NCBI GenBank assembly: GCA_933228675.1
Contig: OW121740.1
Location: 56,297,000 to 56,360,999 of the forward strand
Direction: 5' to 3'
DNA from: Stomorhina lunata
Taxonomy: Eukaryota > Arthropoda > Insecta > Diptera > Rhiniidae
Length of the DNA: 64,000 nucleotides
The position numbers and the translations under genes were made by a program. Below the pieces are notes generated by a model. The model was given only the letters and a program-made list of their open reading frames with translations, made no database searches and had not been told where the DNA came from. Each line of letters begins with the position of its first letter. Within the stretch, counting starts at the first letter, position 1. Below, piece after piece: positions 46,297 through 57,774 of this stretch.

Positions 46297-46866
46297 TTAA
46301 ATAATAATATTAATTAAGCATCTTTTCCACACGCGATTTTTCTGTCCGCACATCTCATATTGCCGATTCCGGGGATTGGATGCTTTCACTAAAGTCTCGG
46401 TTTTCTTCGTTTGGATCTCAATCATGTTCGAAATGTAATGACGACGCTTATTATAATCACCCAGATTCCAGTATTCTTTAAATATCTCTTCTTTCTGCTG
46501 AGCATTAATTTTGTTGTGACACATTTTCTTGCACTGTCCTATTGGATCAAATGTCTTTTTGGGTACTTTTTTATTCCGAGATGTATAGTATTCTTTTCCT
46601 AAATTTTTGTTTAATTTATTCAAGGCCTTTGATGTTGTAGGTATATCGATACGTTGTTTTTTGCTAGATTGTGGCAAGTCTGACTGGCTAAGATTAGATT
46701 CTAATAAAGCAGGCATATCTCTAACGCTCTCCGATGTTGTATCCAGATGCGAACCTTCTGATGGAATATAATCAGAATCATCAAAATCGGTTTCGTAAAA
46801 AACGTCTTCATCACTTTCGACATTTTCAAGGCTCTTAGCCTCGTTACCTGCTTCAAAATCGGCCAT
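46297..46866 (-). CDS. Truncated protein of a probable transposon-derived insect family
   Basis: A 189-codon frame starts at ATG 46866. The N-terminus is acidic (ESDEDVFYETDFDDSDYIPS). A serine-rich linker and a basic segment (NKKVPKKTFDP) follow, then a cysteine-containing stretch with KKMCHNKINAQQKEEIFKEY and WNLGDYNKRRHYISNMI. From memory, the cysteine and WNLGDYNKR-type region resembles a large family of uncharacterised insect proteins, usually several hundred residues long and present in many copies, which I suspect are transposase-derived. If so, only the first third is present: after QKNRVWKRC the frame ends in unrelated residues. No intron or promoter is evident. The upstream DNA (47.0-47.5 kb) holds repeated TTTTGTC motifs. 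Function is unknown. Confidence 0.5.
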   Translation of the reverse strand: MADFEAGNEAKSLENVESDEDVFYETDFDDSDYIPSEGSHLDTTSESVRDMPALLESNLSQSDLPQSSKKQRIDIPTTSKALNKLNKNLGKEYYTSRNKKVPKKTFDPIGQCKKMCHNKINAQQKEEIFKEYWNLGDYNKRRHYISNMIEIQTKKTETLVKASNPRNRQYEMCGQKNRVWKRCLINIII

Positions 46867-48470
46867 AGTTTTACTTTTTTGTCTTTGATCAATTTACACG
46901 AGTTTTAATTTATTCTTAAATAAATAGCTTCTTTTTTTCTTTTTCGTTTTTCTAAAAACACTTGCGTTGAGATAAGACTTACAATTTTTAAGACTTTCGT
47001 TTTTTTAAACTAACTTCTTTTGATACAAGACGTTTTGTCGCAAGTAATCCTGGCGACCAATTGATCAAAACATCAACTTGTTTGAGACAAGCGGTAACTT
47101 TTAAAAATTTGCTTTTCACGAAACGTCTTCTTTCAAAAGAAGCTGTTTTGTCCAAAATAATTTAGTAAAAATTGCTAAAACTAAATGAAGACAAGCTGTT
47201 TTGTCAAACTATTTTTGCCAGTTTTTTTGTATGAATTTTCAAATTAATTTTAATTCTCTGAAGGAAGTCGTTTTGTCAAATTGAAATTGGGGAAAAATCT
47301 GAAAGAGATCGATTAGTCGACTACATATCTTCCGATCCAAAGGTCGTAGAAATACGGGGATTAGAACAAAAAGACGGGCATTAAAATTCCATATTTACTA
47401 TAAAAATCTTGGAAAATTGTCTTATTTCGAGAGAAGATGTTATGTCAAAATTCCACAGATATAAGACCTAAGAAATCACATTATTTCGAAACCAAAATAT
47501 TGCTCTGAAAATATACAATAACAGACGCACAGTCAGACACAAAAACTTTTTATAATACAGAAAATGTACATAAATATTATAAGCAACAAAAAATTGACTC
47601 TTTTAAGATAAATGGTAACAATTTTATTACATGACAAGCTTTCAACTTAAAGAAAACACAAACATTAAAGCTATTTTCTCTGTTATTGCTTTATTTCCTT
47701 TTACTTGAGTTGAGTCTGTACAGAAAAGCTTCATCTTGGCTGTTATTGTCTATGTCTGGCTAAAACCGAGAAATGTCCATAAACATTGGACAAAACATGT
47801 CCGATGAAACCTTAAACAAATCAAAAAATTTAAAACTCTACTCCGAGATAGTGATTAATGCTGTCATGAGCTTGTTTTGAACTTGACGCTTATTTATTTA
47901 TTTATATTCCTCGCTTTGTTTCTGTTTGTTGCTCTCGCTGTTGTTGCTGTCTATTATAAGTTTTTTCATATAAAATCCATAAAAACCAAAAGCTTTCGAG
48001 AATATGTTGATATTAAATCAACAACATCCGGTGTACGAGTACTCGTACGTACATAGATTTATCAGTAATTACTCGCCACAGCCACAACTTTTGCAATTAT
48101 ATCAAACACCATTAGGTGGCCTATTCTAAAGCTAGAGACAATAATTTAAATTATTTTAACAGTTTGCTAATATTTTTAATAAAGTGAAACAACAACTTTT
48201 CATTTTTAATATAAAAGTGTAAAAAAATATTGAAATTATATTTTAATAAATTTTTTTTCATAAACTCTAACATTTATCAATGAATTTCTTAATACTTGAG
48301 TAGTTGTAAAAAAAATAGTTATGAATGGCTGAAAATTCTAATATGTTTAGCAAGATTTTTCAAGATTAGGGTGAACCTTATTTTGAAACATAAGCAATAG
48401 TATCTCCATGTACTATGTAAAAAAGTTAGGGTTTAATAGGAGCACAAGACACATTGGTACTACGCCCTAG
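46867..48470. other. Spacer with recurrent GTTTTGTC motifs
   Basis: Between 47026 and 47450 a motif near GAAGNNGTTTTGTCAAA recurs: about 47026-47040, 47138-47155, 47186-47208, 47260-47280 and 47433-47450. An inverted partner lies near 47119-47130. A perfect palindrome GTACGAGTACTCGTAC lies at 48033-48048. The rest shows nothing recognisable. Confidence 0.5.
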
Positions 48471-48479
48471 TGACTCAAT

Positions 48480-49000
48480 AAAGTTCATTTACTTAAATAG
48501 CCTATATTTACAATCTGCTAAGGTAAAAGGCCAAGCATATTTTTTGGAATTCGATCTTGTGGGCATATTCTCCAATTTCGTAGACCAATGTGGAAAAATT
48601 TTCCACATTATGATCTTTCCATCGAATTTTCAAACGTCTTTCTTTTACGAGTTCCCTCGGGATCGTTTTTGAATACTTTTCTTTCATTCAATCGCAAAAC
48701 ATGTCTCATCCCATAACAGCGAAAAACTTGTACGACTCATAGTACATTCGATGTCGTTATTCATTGTTGACGCAGACTCGTCCAAAGAATTTTCATAGAA
48801 TCATCCTCTCAAAAACTTTAAGAATAGCTTCATCTGCCTGTGCAAGTACCCATGATTCAGTACCATATAATAACACGGCTAGGCTCTTTAAAGTTGGAAC
48901 ATAAACCTTATAAACTCATCACCTCCGGCCTTACAAAACTCTACTGGCAAGCCATCGGCACCCGCAGTTTTATTATTTTTCAGTCGAGTTATTTTTGTAC
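48480..49000 (-). pseudogene. RTE-like retrotransposon relic R2 with internal deletion
   Basis: On the minus strand it opens near 48985 with NNKTAGADGLPVEFCKAGGD, the start of the RTE-type polymerase domain. Within about 70 bp it jumps to LYGTESWVLAQADEAILKVF, which normally lies some hundreds of codons later. The catalytic core is therefore deleted. The C-terminal part is recognisable (GRVCVNNE, then LKIRWKDH near 48610). The 3' end matches R1 and R3. Stops and frameshifts are frequent. DINE C begins immediately upstream of its 5' break. Confidence 0.7.
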
Positions 49001-50664
49001 CCACCATTAAAAAGAATGGGGGTATATTGAAATTGTCATTCCGTTTGTAATTTCATTAATATTGGCTCAAAAATCAAAAACGATATATATTCTGAATCCT
49101 TATGAAATTCTAAGACGATTGAGCCATGTCCGTCTGTCTGTCTGTTGAAATCACGATAACGCCTATACAAAAGGAGCTAGCTCACTGAAACTTAGTAAAA
49201 ACATTCTTCATCTTTGAAAAAGTTTTGGTATTGAAATCGGGCAAAATAGGTTAACATTTGACCATAGCTCCCGTATAACCTCGCCTACGCTAATCGCATA
49301 TTTGCTAATAAATAAGCGAAATAATATAGAAGTTTTGCATAAGCCCTAGGCAGCATATACAATTTCATCAAAATCGGTTGATATTTAGTCATAGCTCCCA
49401 TACAAAAAACTTACGGAAACAGCCAAAATTTCACCTAAAATTAAATTAAATCTAAAACTATAACAGATATAACCACTAAATTTGGCACGAGGAGGTATTA
49501 TGTCAATGCCAACCAGTGTGCAAAATTTTGTCACAATCGGTCACCATTTGAACATAGCTCCCATATAAAAAGCTTACGGAAATACAAAAATACAAAAAGA
49601 AAAGGGGGTTTATGTCCGTCTGTCCGTCAGATAAAAAATTTCCAAAAGGAAGTTTTATGTGAATGCCAGCCAGTATCAAAATTTTGTTACAATCGCTTAC
49701 TATTTGACCATAGCTCCCATATAAAAAACTTACGGAAACACAAAAATACAAAAAGAAAGGACGGTTTATGTCCGTCTTTCCGTCAAAGAAAAGCGCGATA
49801 GCTCCTTAACTACAAGAGCTAGAGAGACAAAATTTATTTATTGTGTGCTGAAAATGGGTAAAATCGGTTCACATTTAGTTAAAGCTCCCATATAACCCTG
49901 CCCCGGAAATCACATTTATGCTGATAAATTGAATAAAATTGTAAAATTTATGACTACTTAATTTAGAATAGAGAAGTATTATGCAACTTTCAGTCAGTAT
50001 GTCAAATTTTATAGGAATCGTTCCATTTTTGACCATAGCTTTCATATAAAAACCACTCCCGGTAAAAACTAAAATGCCACAAATGCCAGTTAAAAGCTAT
50101 TAATTTAAAAACTATGTCAGCTATGGCCACTAAATTTTGCACAAATAAACTTTATATTAATACCAGCCAGTGTATTAAATTTTGTAACAATCGGTCAAAA
50201 TTTGGCTATAGTTCTTATATATATATAACATCCCCTTTTTATATCTACAATCAAAAAGATTTGGAGGTACATTCAGTATATTAAGATTGCATCTACGAAA
50301 TTAGATAGCTATCAATCAATGTTTGGTCCAGACTTTATACACGGTAGATGCATGAGGAACTCCTATCAACATGGTTATGGCACAATGAAACAGCTCATTA
50401 ATGTCAAACTATATTCGGTTATGGAACAGCATTTTGTCCAAGGTAAATACTAGGGAAATCACTTAGATGCTTTTAAATGTTGAACTATAGTAACTATACC
50501 TATAGTAACTATACTATACTATACCATTTCAACCGAATTAAGTCCAAATATATTACCAACAATGCCACATTTGGTCAACATTTTGAATTAGCTGCACTCT
50601 CGTACAACTTGATGGTGGGTATACAATATTCGGCACAGCCGAATATAACACTCTTACTTGTTTT
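49000..50664 (+). mobile_element. DINE-1/mini-me-like element, family C
   Basis: It begins with a short hairpin (TACCCACCATT / AATGGGGGTA), has a (GTCT)n tract at about 49127-49145 and further GTCC/GTCT tracts near 49613 and 49770. It ends with ATATTCGGCACAGCCGAATAT and CTTACTTGTTTT at 50660. The inside repeats a segment of about 170 bp twice (49500-49620 and 49680-49790, with CATAGCTCCCATATAAAAA). No coding frame is supported. B3 starts directly at its terminal T-run. Confidence 0.65.
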
Positions 50665-53235
50665 TATACCCTTCACCAATAGGTGAAAGGGTATTATAAG
50701 TTTGTGATTCCGTTTGTAATTTTTTTTTTATTAGTGATCGTAGACCCCATAAAAATTATACCGATCGACTCAGAATCGGGAGGAGAATCGATTAAGCGAT
50801 GTCCGTCTGTCTGTCTGTCTGTCTGTCCGTCTGTCTGTTGAAATCAAGTTTCTGAAGCCCCTGGAGGATGAACCTACATAAATTATATATCAGATCTTAG
50901 GAAATTCTCCCGCAATGAACGCTATTAAATTTCATTAAAATCGGTTTATAAACACCGAAAATATCGAAAAAATACCAAAAATTAGACGAAAATTTTAAAA
51001 TTTTTGATTGAAACACACTTTTAAATAACAAGAGAAAAAAGATATTCCTGATATACATGTGATAATATGTTATATATCAGATTTTAGCAAATAGTTTCCC
51101 AAAGCACTCTGTAAAATTTTATCAAAATCGGTCCATAAGCAACTGAGATATTGCTAAATTTGATGTATCGCAAATTGCCCAAAGTACGCATTAGAGAATG
51201 TTTGATGAAAAAATGAAATGCAGAAATAGAAAAAAACCATCCTCCTTTAGCACGGACATACATAAATTTTATATCAGATTTTAGGAAATTCCCCCGCCAA
51301 GCACATTATAAAATTTTATCAAAAGCGGTCCATAAACAATTGAGATGTCGCCAAAACACTACATTTGATGTACAGCAAATTGCTGAAAGTACGTGCCTAA
51401 GAAATTTTGTTTACATTTTGTGAGTATTGTTTCAGTGATATCTCAGGTGTTTATGGACCGATTATGATGAAATTTGACATTCTTTTGTGGGTGGATTTCC
51501 TGAAATCTGATATATATACTCCACAAATATGATTATGAATACCATTCAAATTGTACCGATCGACTCAGAATCGGCAGGAGAATCGATTTCGCTACGTCCG
51601 TCCGTCCGTCTGTTTGTTTTTCCGTCCGTCTACCTGTCTGTCCATCCGTCCTTCTACCTGTCTGTCCTTTTTTCTGTTGTAGTCAAGTTCTTGGAGCTCC
51701 TGTTTTGTCGATATCAGGTGTTTATTTTGATGAAATTTAATAGCGTCCTAAATTCTGATGCATTTGGTAATTTGTGGTAGATATAATTTAGCGTTTATGC
51801 GATATTTCAGGTGTTTTGATCGACAATGATTAAATTCAGGTGGGACAATATCCTAAAATTTTGTGTAAAATCCAGGAGCTCCACAAATCTGATTTTAGTT
51901 GACATACACACTGCATTTATCTCAATTTTGTGTCTGACTTTTTAACATTATGATAACGTTTGAGAATGTATTACATATCAAATTATAGGTAATCTTCCTA
52001 GGAAGTCCAAAAATGCAGCTAAGTACATGACATCCGTTCAAAACCTACATATGTATGTATGTATCTCACATATCAACGATAATTTAAGTTTTTTAATTGC
52101 AATTGGGAGAAATCCGTTCACGTTTGACAATTGCTCACGTATAACTTCGCCTAAGGCAATCTCTTAGTAGCTAATAAATTACAAATTATAATAGATACGA
52201 TGATGACATTTAGTATTAAGACGTTGTACAATATTGTTATTCAAGGCGATAGCGCCTAAAATAAACTTTCGAGAGGGACAACATTTGACAAAAGTATTTC
52301 TGATTTCTTGAAAAGTTCGGTATTAAAAATGTTCACATTTAGTGAAATCTCCCATATAACCCCGACCGGGAATCACTTTAATGCTGATAAATTAAATCAC
52401 ACTATGATTGCACAAAGAACTAGAGCAAAACTTTCCAAACATCCATCGGACAGATCGAAACAACAATACATCCCTAATATTATTGATGAAGTGTTCATTT
52501 TAATTAATTAACTAACTACAGATTAACAAGTAAATATTTAATAACTTTTCCGATAAAGCTGATATCCATCCATTTAAAAGCTATATATTTCACGTATGTA
52601 TCTAAAACTAAGAGTGTATACCCTATAATTTTAAGGCTTATATACATTGAAAATCATTGTTAAAGCTTTTACCTAAATCAGCCCGCTAACTTCAGAGTTT
52701 TACATAACTAATCAAGAACTTCTACTAGTTGGATAATTCGTACCAATTAAAGTGCAGAACCCTCAATGGACACTGTGTTTTTGGGTTGCATGCCATAATA
52801 CTTAATCTTCATCATATCGATGTGCTTTTACAAATCTAAGGGCATCTACATTTTGAAGCATCTTTTCTGCATGGTTTATCTGGTCTATCGAACTTTATTA
52901 AATGTTCGTAAAATATGTGTCTATTTTATTTCGAAGCTAGAACTATTCTAAATCATGACGCCACCGAAAAGCTTTTCGTTTTCCGACTCTTAATTTTAAA
53001 GACTCTTTGCATATAACACTAGTATAACCAAATATTGCTAGGAATTACATTGAGTACGAACAACAGAAAATTAATATACATATCAAGCATTTGTGTGGAG
53101 CTCAACTTAGTCAGTAATCAGAAACTATATAATTATCAATCGTAAGAATATAGATTTTGTACTTTACTTTTAGAACACCATTGGTGAAGGGTATCCAAGA
53201 TTCGGCAAAGCCGAATATACCACTCTTACTTGTTT
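50665..53235 (+). mobile_element. DINE-1/mini-me-like element, family B, copy B3
   Basis: It is complete from the TATACCCTTCACC hairpin to ATTCGGCAAAGCCGAAT and CTTACTTGTTTT. The (GTCT)n and (GTCC)n tracts lie at about 50805-50835 and 51596-51660. It is very close to B2, which is inverted at 41.1 kb. It starts at the last T of DINE C and its own terminal T-run carries the 3' end of LINE L3. The 67-codon frame at 52308-52511 is shared with B2 only. Confidence 0.75.
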
Positions 53236-53705
53236 TTTTTTTAATTTAGGACCAGCACTCTGGGGAATAGTAAAATAGGTTATGGAAGGTTGGATAAATG
53301 GAGTAGTGTTTATGGACATTTGATTTGAACTTTCCTATATTGCAACTGGCAGGAAAAATTTATACGGGAAGTAAATTCCACATACGAATTGTACGGCTAA
53401 AGAACGAATTTTCTCTGTAGTGTGTTGTTCTGTCTACAGGCCAATCGACTACGAAGGGATGAGCTCTAACAGAAAGACGTGTATTGAGTAAAAAATTCGA
53501 GTTTCGACAACGAGTTCCCTGATTTCATTAGAGCACATTCCAAAGTAGTAACGATAGAACAGTGTGACACAACCCACATAGCGACGGTGCTCCAGTTAAT
53601 CAATAGAGTTGTCACCAATAAGCACCTTCGCCCTCTCTTGTACTCGGTTCAAAATAGACTTTGAAGCACCGGCCCATACATAAGAGTTGTATTCCATTTC
53701 CTTAT
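53236..53705 (-). pseudogene. CR1/Jockey-like LINE L3, 3' fragment
   Basis: This matches the last 0.47 kb of L1, L2 and L4: FKSNVHKHYS-like, VRMWNSLPAE-like and RELVPE-like segments and the region around YNSHVWAGASKS at the 5' break near 53700. Small deletions and frameshifts make it non-coding. Its 3' end abuts the DINE B3 terminus. Confidence 0.7.
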
Positions 53706-54040
53706 AGAAGAAGATACAATTGGCAAAACCATTCGATTGGTGTTTGAGTTTTTGGTAAAATTAACGAACTCCATTACGACTCTTATACATCTCAATTTCC
53801 TCAAATACACGTTCCTCCATTTCTTTCTATTTTTATTCGGAATAGGTGTTTCTCTTCCCTCCTTTGCTTTTGATATCTTTCTAAAGTTCGATACGAAACT
53901 ACTGATTTTTAGAGTTGGCCCCTTAGGCTGCATTTGTCTCAGCAGTGGCATTGCGGCACTCCTCGCCATAACAAAAGTTTTTAGGAAGAGGATTTTGGAA
54001 CTCTAACAGAACAGATTTTGCAGCAGTCATGGTCATGGTC
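53706..54040 (-). pseudogene. RTE-like retrotransposon fragment R4 (linker between endonuclease and RT)
   Basis: On the minus strand, near 54010-53930, the frame reads NPLPKNFCYGEECRNATAET, resembling the PKNPWFDEECR-type segment after the RTE endonuclease. In another frame near 53800, EMEERVFEEIEMYKSRNGVR followed by FYQKLKHQSNGFA resembles the linker before the RT domain. At least one frameshift separates them. The piece lies between LINE L3 and LINE L4 and has no visible 3' tail, so it is an internal scrap. An open frame over 53649-53969 in a third frame is a by-product. Confidence 0.55.
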
Positions 54041-54041
54041 T

Positions 54042-55890
54042 TTTTTTTATTTAGGACCAGCACTCAGGGGATGACCCCTACTTATGCAATGCATTGTGTT
54101 GGAACTAGGAAAATTGGTTGTGGGAAGGAGGATATAGGGAGTAGTGTTTGTGGACATTAGATTTGAATTTTCCTATATTGCAACTGTCAGGAAAAACTTC
54201 TGCGGGAAGTGAGTTCCACATACGTACTGTACTGCTAAAGAACGAATTTTCTCTATAGTGTGTTGTTCGGTCCACTTTACAATCAACCACAAATGCATGT
54301 GATCTAACGGATTGACGTGTACTGCATAAGAATCTTCGGGTTTCGGGAACGAGGTCCCTGATATAGTTAGAACACATTCCAAAGTAGTACCGATAGAACA
54401 GTGTTATACAACCCAAATTGCGGCGGTGCTCAGTGAGTCAATAGAGTTGGATACCCTACTGTCACCGATAAACACTTTCGCCCTCCCCTGTATGCGGTCG
54501 AGAAGCTCCAAAATAGACTTTGAAGCACCGGCCCATACATGAGAGTTGTATTCCATTTTTGGTCGGATATAGGTGTTGTAAATTTTAAGGAGATCAGTTG
54601 GAGTGAAGTATCTCTTACACCGTTTTAGAAAACCTAGGCACTTGAATGCTTCTTTCGACACTTGAAAGATGTGCTTAGTCCAACGGACATCACATTGAAT
54701 TTTCATGCCCAGAACATCAAGAGCATCTGATTCCTGAATATTTACACCATCCATGGATACAGATGGAGTAACATGATCTGCCATGCGTTTATGCGTAAGC
54801 ATACAACACTGGGTCTTGCGTACATTAAAGTCGACTCTATTTACACGTCCCCATTTGAAAACGGTTTCGTGATCGCGATTTAATGATTCATTCATGTTTT
54901 GTCTCATAGCCACAATCTGTGGAAGATCCGGTCTATGATTAAATGAATACGAATGGCAAATGTTACTATCATCTGAAAAAGAATAGATGGGATTGGAAGT
55001 TTGACATAGAAGGTCGTTAATGAATATAAGAAATAGAGTAGGAGAAAGAACAGAGCCTTGCGGTACCCCTGAATTGATCTTGAACTCGTTTGATGAGACC
55101 CCATCTACAACAACTCTTATAGTGCGATCCCTGAGAAAGCTCGATATAAATCGAGAGAAGGTATTACCGACACCAAATGCAGCAAGTTTTGATAAAAGTG
55201 CACCATGCCACACTCTATCGAACGCCTTGGAAATATCTAGAGCCACAACTTTACTTTCTCCAAAATGGTAAATGGAACGGCACCATTTTTCTAATAGGAA
55301 TGCTAGTAAGTCCCCCGTAGAGCGCCCCCTTAGAGATCCATACTGGCGGTCGCTTAGTAAGTTGTAAGACTATAAACATTTAACCAGATGGTAATTTACC
55401 ATACTCTCCATTACTTTGGAAAGTGCTGAACAAATCGCTATTGGTCGGTAATTGTCACTCCATTTAGGGATTGGCATTACATTAGCAACCTTCCAACACC
55501 GAGGAAATTCACCGGCATGGTATAAGGTACTGAAGTGGTTTGCTAATGGACGAGCTAGCGTCGAAGAGCACTGCTTCAAGAACAGCGCTGGAATACCATC
55601 CGGTCCTGAAGACTTGTTTATGTTGAGATTCGATAAAACCCTCTTAACTGTACACAAACACGCGACACACTCAAACGTGATCTCACCTTAGCTGTAACAT
55701 GGTAATGATCCGAGTCCATATTAGCTCCTCGAGTTGAGCGCACATCCAAAACACTTAATGAATTTCTTCCGTCAACTACAATACGATCTATCTGAATTTT
55801 TGTTATTTGATCGTGAGACATCCATGTCGCTTTTTGAATTTTAAAGTCTGGAAACCTGGTGCTGGTTACTACCACAATGCGAGCCGTCAT
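54042..55890 (-). pseudogene. CR1/Jockey-like LINE L4 with endonuclease-RT deletion
   Basis: From about 55890 on the minus strand comes the end of an apurinic-type endonuclease domain (STRFPDFKIQKATW, then MDSDHYHVTAKVR). It joins almost at once to the RT domain, KSSGPDGIPALFLKQCSS (near 55620), so the region between is deleted. The RT frame runs from 55657 to 54404 with only one stop (55370-55372). It covers RPIAICSALSKVMESMV, ALDISKAFDRVWHGALLSKL and SGVPQGSVLSPTLFLIFIN. The FADD box reads SFSDD, a catalytic-box change. A frameshift near 54416 precedes the C-terminal LFYRYYFGMCSNYIRDLVPE part. The 3' end is an A-rich tail at 54042. It is inactive. Confidence 0.8.
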
Positions 55891-55892
55891 AA

Positions 55893-56038
55893 ATGTGATC
55901 AAAAAGAATGGGGGGGTACATTGAGATTGTCATTCTGGTCCACATCCTCTAAGAAATATGAGAAAAATTTCTTAATTTAGAACAACTGATGATGGTTATA
56001 CAAGATTTGACACAACCGAATATAACACACTTACTTGG
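55893..56038 (+). mobile_element. DINE family C relic, internally deleted
   Basis: The left part (AAAAAGAATGGGGGGGTACA, GATTGTCATTC) matches the start of family C at 49.0 kb. The right part (GATGGTTATAC, ACACAACCGAATATAACACA, CTTACTTG) matches its end. Everything between is missing, leaving about 145 bp. Confidence 0.65.
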
Positions 56039-56039
56039 G

Positions 56040-56787
56040 TTTTATAAGTTTGTGCTGATGTATGTAACGCATGGAAATATTTGTCTTAGACCCACCAATA
56101 GGCTTAGAAACACTTTCTGAGTCGATATAGCGATGTCTGTCCGTCCGTCTGGCTGGCTGGACCCCCATGTAAACCTTGTAATCAAACTACAGGTCGCAAT
56201 TCTGAAGATAATTTAATGATATTAGGCACAGATCATTTTTTTGATAATGTGACCATGGCTATTGAAATTGGTCAAAATCGGTCTATTATTTATTGTACCT
56301 CCCATAGGTCCCACTTTCCGGAATTGATATATTGACCACAAATATCAATATTTTTTCATGAAATTGAAATCAAATACTACTTATGTAAACTAAAATCTCT
56401 GTACCAAATTTCGTTGAAACCGGTCCACATTTGACCATAGCTCCCATACAAACTTTTCTTTAAAAAACGCACTAAATGAGACAAAAATCACTAAAACGTT
56501 CATAAATCTAAAGATATTGAGAATTTTAAGTTTATGCATATATAATTTTTGTAACAACTGTAATCAATTTGCCAAATTTCGAGATAATCGGTCCACATTT
56601 GACTTTAGCTCTTTTATAAGTCAAATTGACAAAAGCAGCTTAAATATATAAGTTTTGAGAAAATGTTTGTATGATGGCAAAATTTTGCAAATATTTGTCT
56701 TTATACAGGAAATAGAACACCTTCGACCATAATGGTGAAGGGTATCGTATGGTCGGACTTGACCGACTATAGCACTTTCTTACTTGT
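56040..56787 (+). mobile_element. DINE-1/mini-me-like element, family A, copy A5
   Basis: It runs from TTTATAAGTTTGTGCTGATG to the GTCGG-type hairpin and CTTACTTGTTTT. The opening TATACCC hairpin is missing because the element joins directly to the family C relic. The tetranucleotide tract is reduced to a few units (56136-56160). Confidence 0.7.
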
Positions 56788-57774
56788 TTTTTTTTATATT
56801 TAGCTACAAGTGACTATCTCTTGTTGTAAAACTTGAAGAAATATCTCAATGGAAAGATATTTGACCTAAATGTCATATGATATTTGAATCATATGATATT
56901 TTTTTGGGAATGATAAAAACTTCGAGAGTCGTAGGACTAAGTATGTATAACTTAAAATGGACTTTGTGTGGGGCCGCGGCCTAACTGAAGTGTTTGTAGG
57001 GGCTCTCTGGCTTGTTTTAGTAAATATTCCAAATTAAACAGTTCATGTTACTTATTTATAGATTACTTATTTATAGATTTTTTATTAAATCCAACTCACA
57101 AATCATCTTAATCATAAGTTTTTCAGCACTTGGTACTTAACTAACTATAAAACTGCGATTTGTAAGCATTTATTCTTATTCTGGTACATGACTTTATGCT
57201 CATACACTCCCCCCTAGACAAAATTCCTCTACTCCATAGAGTTCCTATAAGTGCATTTGATGATTTTTGTTCGAATAGTAACAAAATTTATGATCTTTCC
57301 TCTTCTAAAGACAACAGCCACAGACACGATTGTTGTCTGCGCCTTTTCATTCTTTAGTGTCATAGTGTCAACATGGACTGACATTTTGTTATTTTGACAC
57401 TGAACTAGGAGAGAAGACTGCATAAGAAATACGTATTTCGACCATTCTATTAACATAAGAGTCTGAGCAGAGACAAAGGCACAATTTCAAAAGCATTGGA
57501 ATATTATTTTTTTATATCACGATTTTCTTGGTTGGTAATTTTTGATTGTTTTAAGTCTGTTTAAGTATAAAGTAAGATTTTTGCCACTTTTTCTTTGTGT
57601 AATTAATTTGTTTATAGATAAATAGAAATCACAAATTTTGGCCACAAACCAATTTCCGGTCGTAGTTTTTATAACTTTAGCCGTGGATGAAAGGATATAA
57701 ATATACAGGAAGGCCGACGAATGTCAATGCAACAAGTAAGAAAGTAAAATGTGGTCGAATGAAGATACATACAT
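56788..57774. other. Stretch without recognisable features
   Basis: No gene or repeat family is recognised. A lone ACAAGTAAGAAAGT at about 57731-57745 resembles a DINE terminus, but nothing matching family A, B or C follows it. Confidence 0.35.

Noticed and set aside
48033..48048. Perfect palindrome GTACGAGTACTCGTAC as a regulatory site
   Set aside because: It is a single occurrence with no context; chance or an unrelated binding site cannot be distinguished.
52308..52511. 67-codon frame identical in two family B elements as a small gene
   Set aside because: Identity is explained by the recent common origin of B2 and B3, the frame is broken in B1, and no motif is visible.
53649..53969. 106-codon frame starting MARSAAMPL as a host protein
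   Set aside because: The other two minus-strand frames over the same DNA match RTE-type linker segments, so this frame is out of register.
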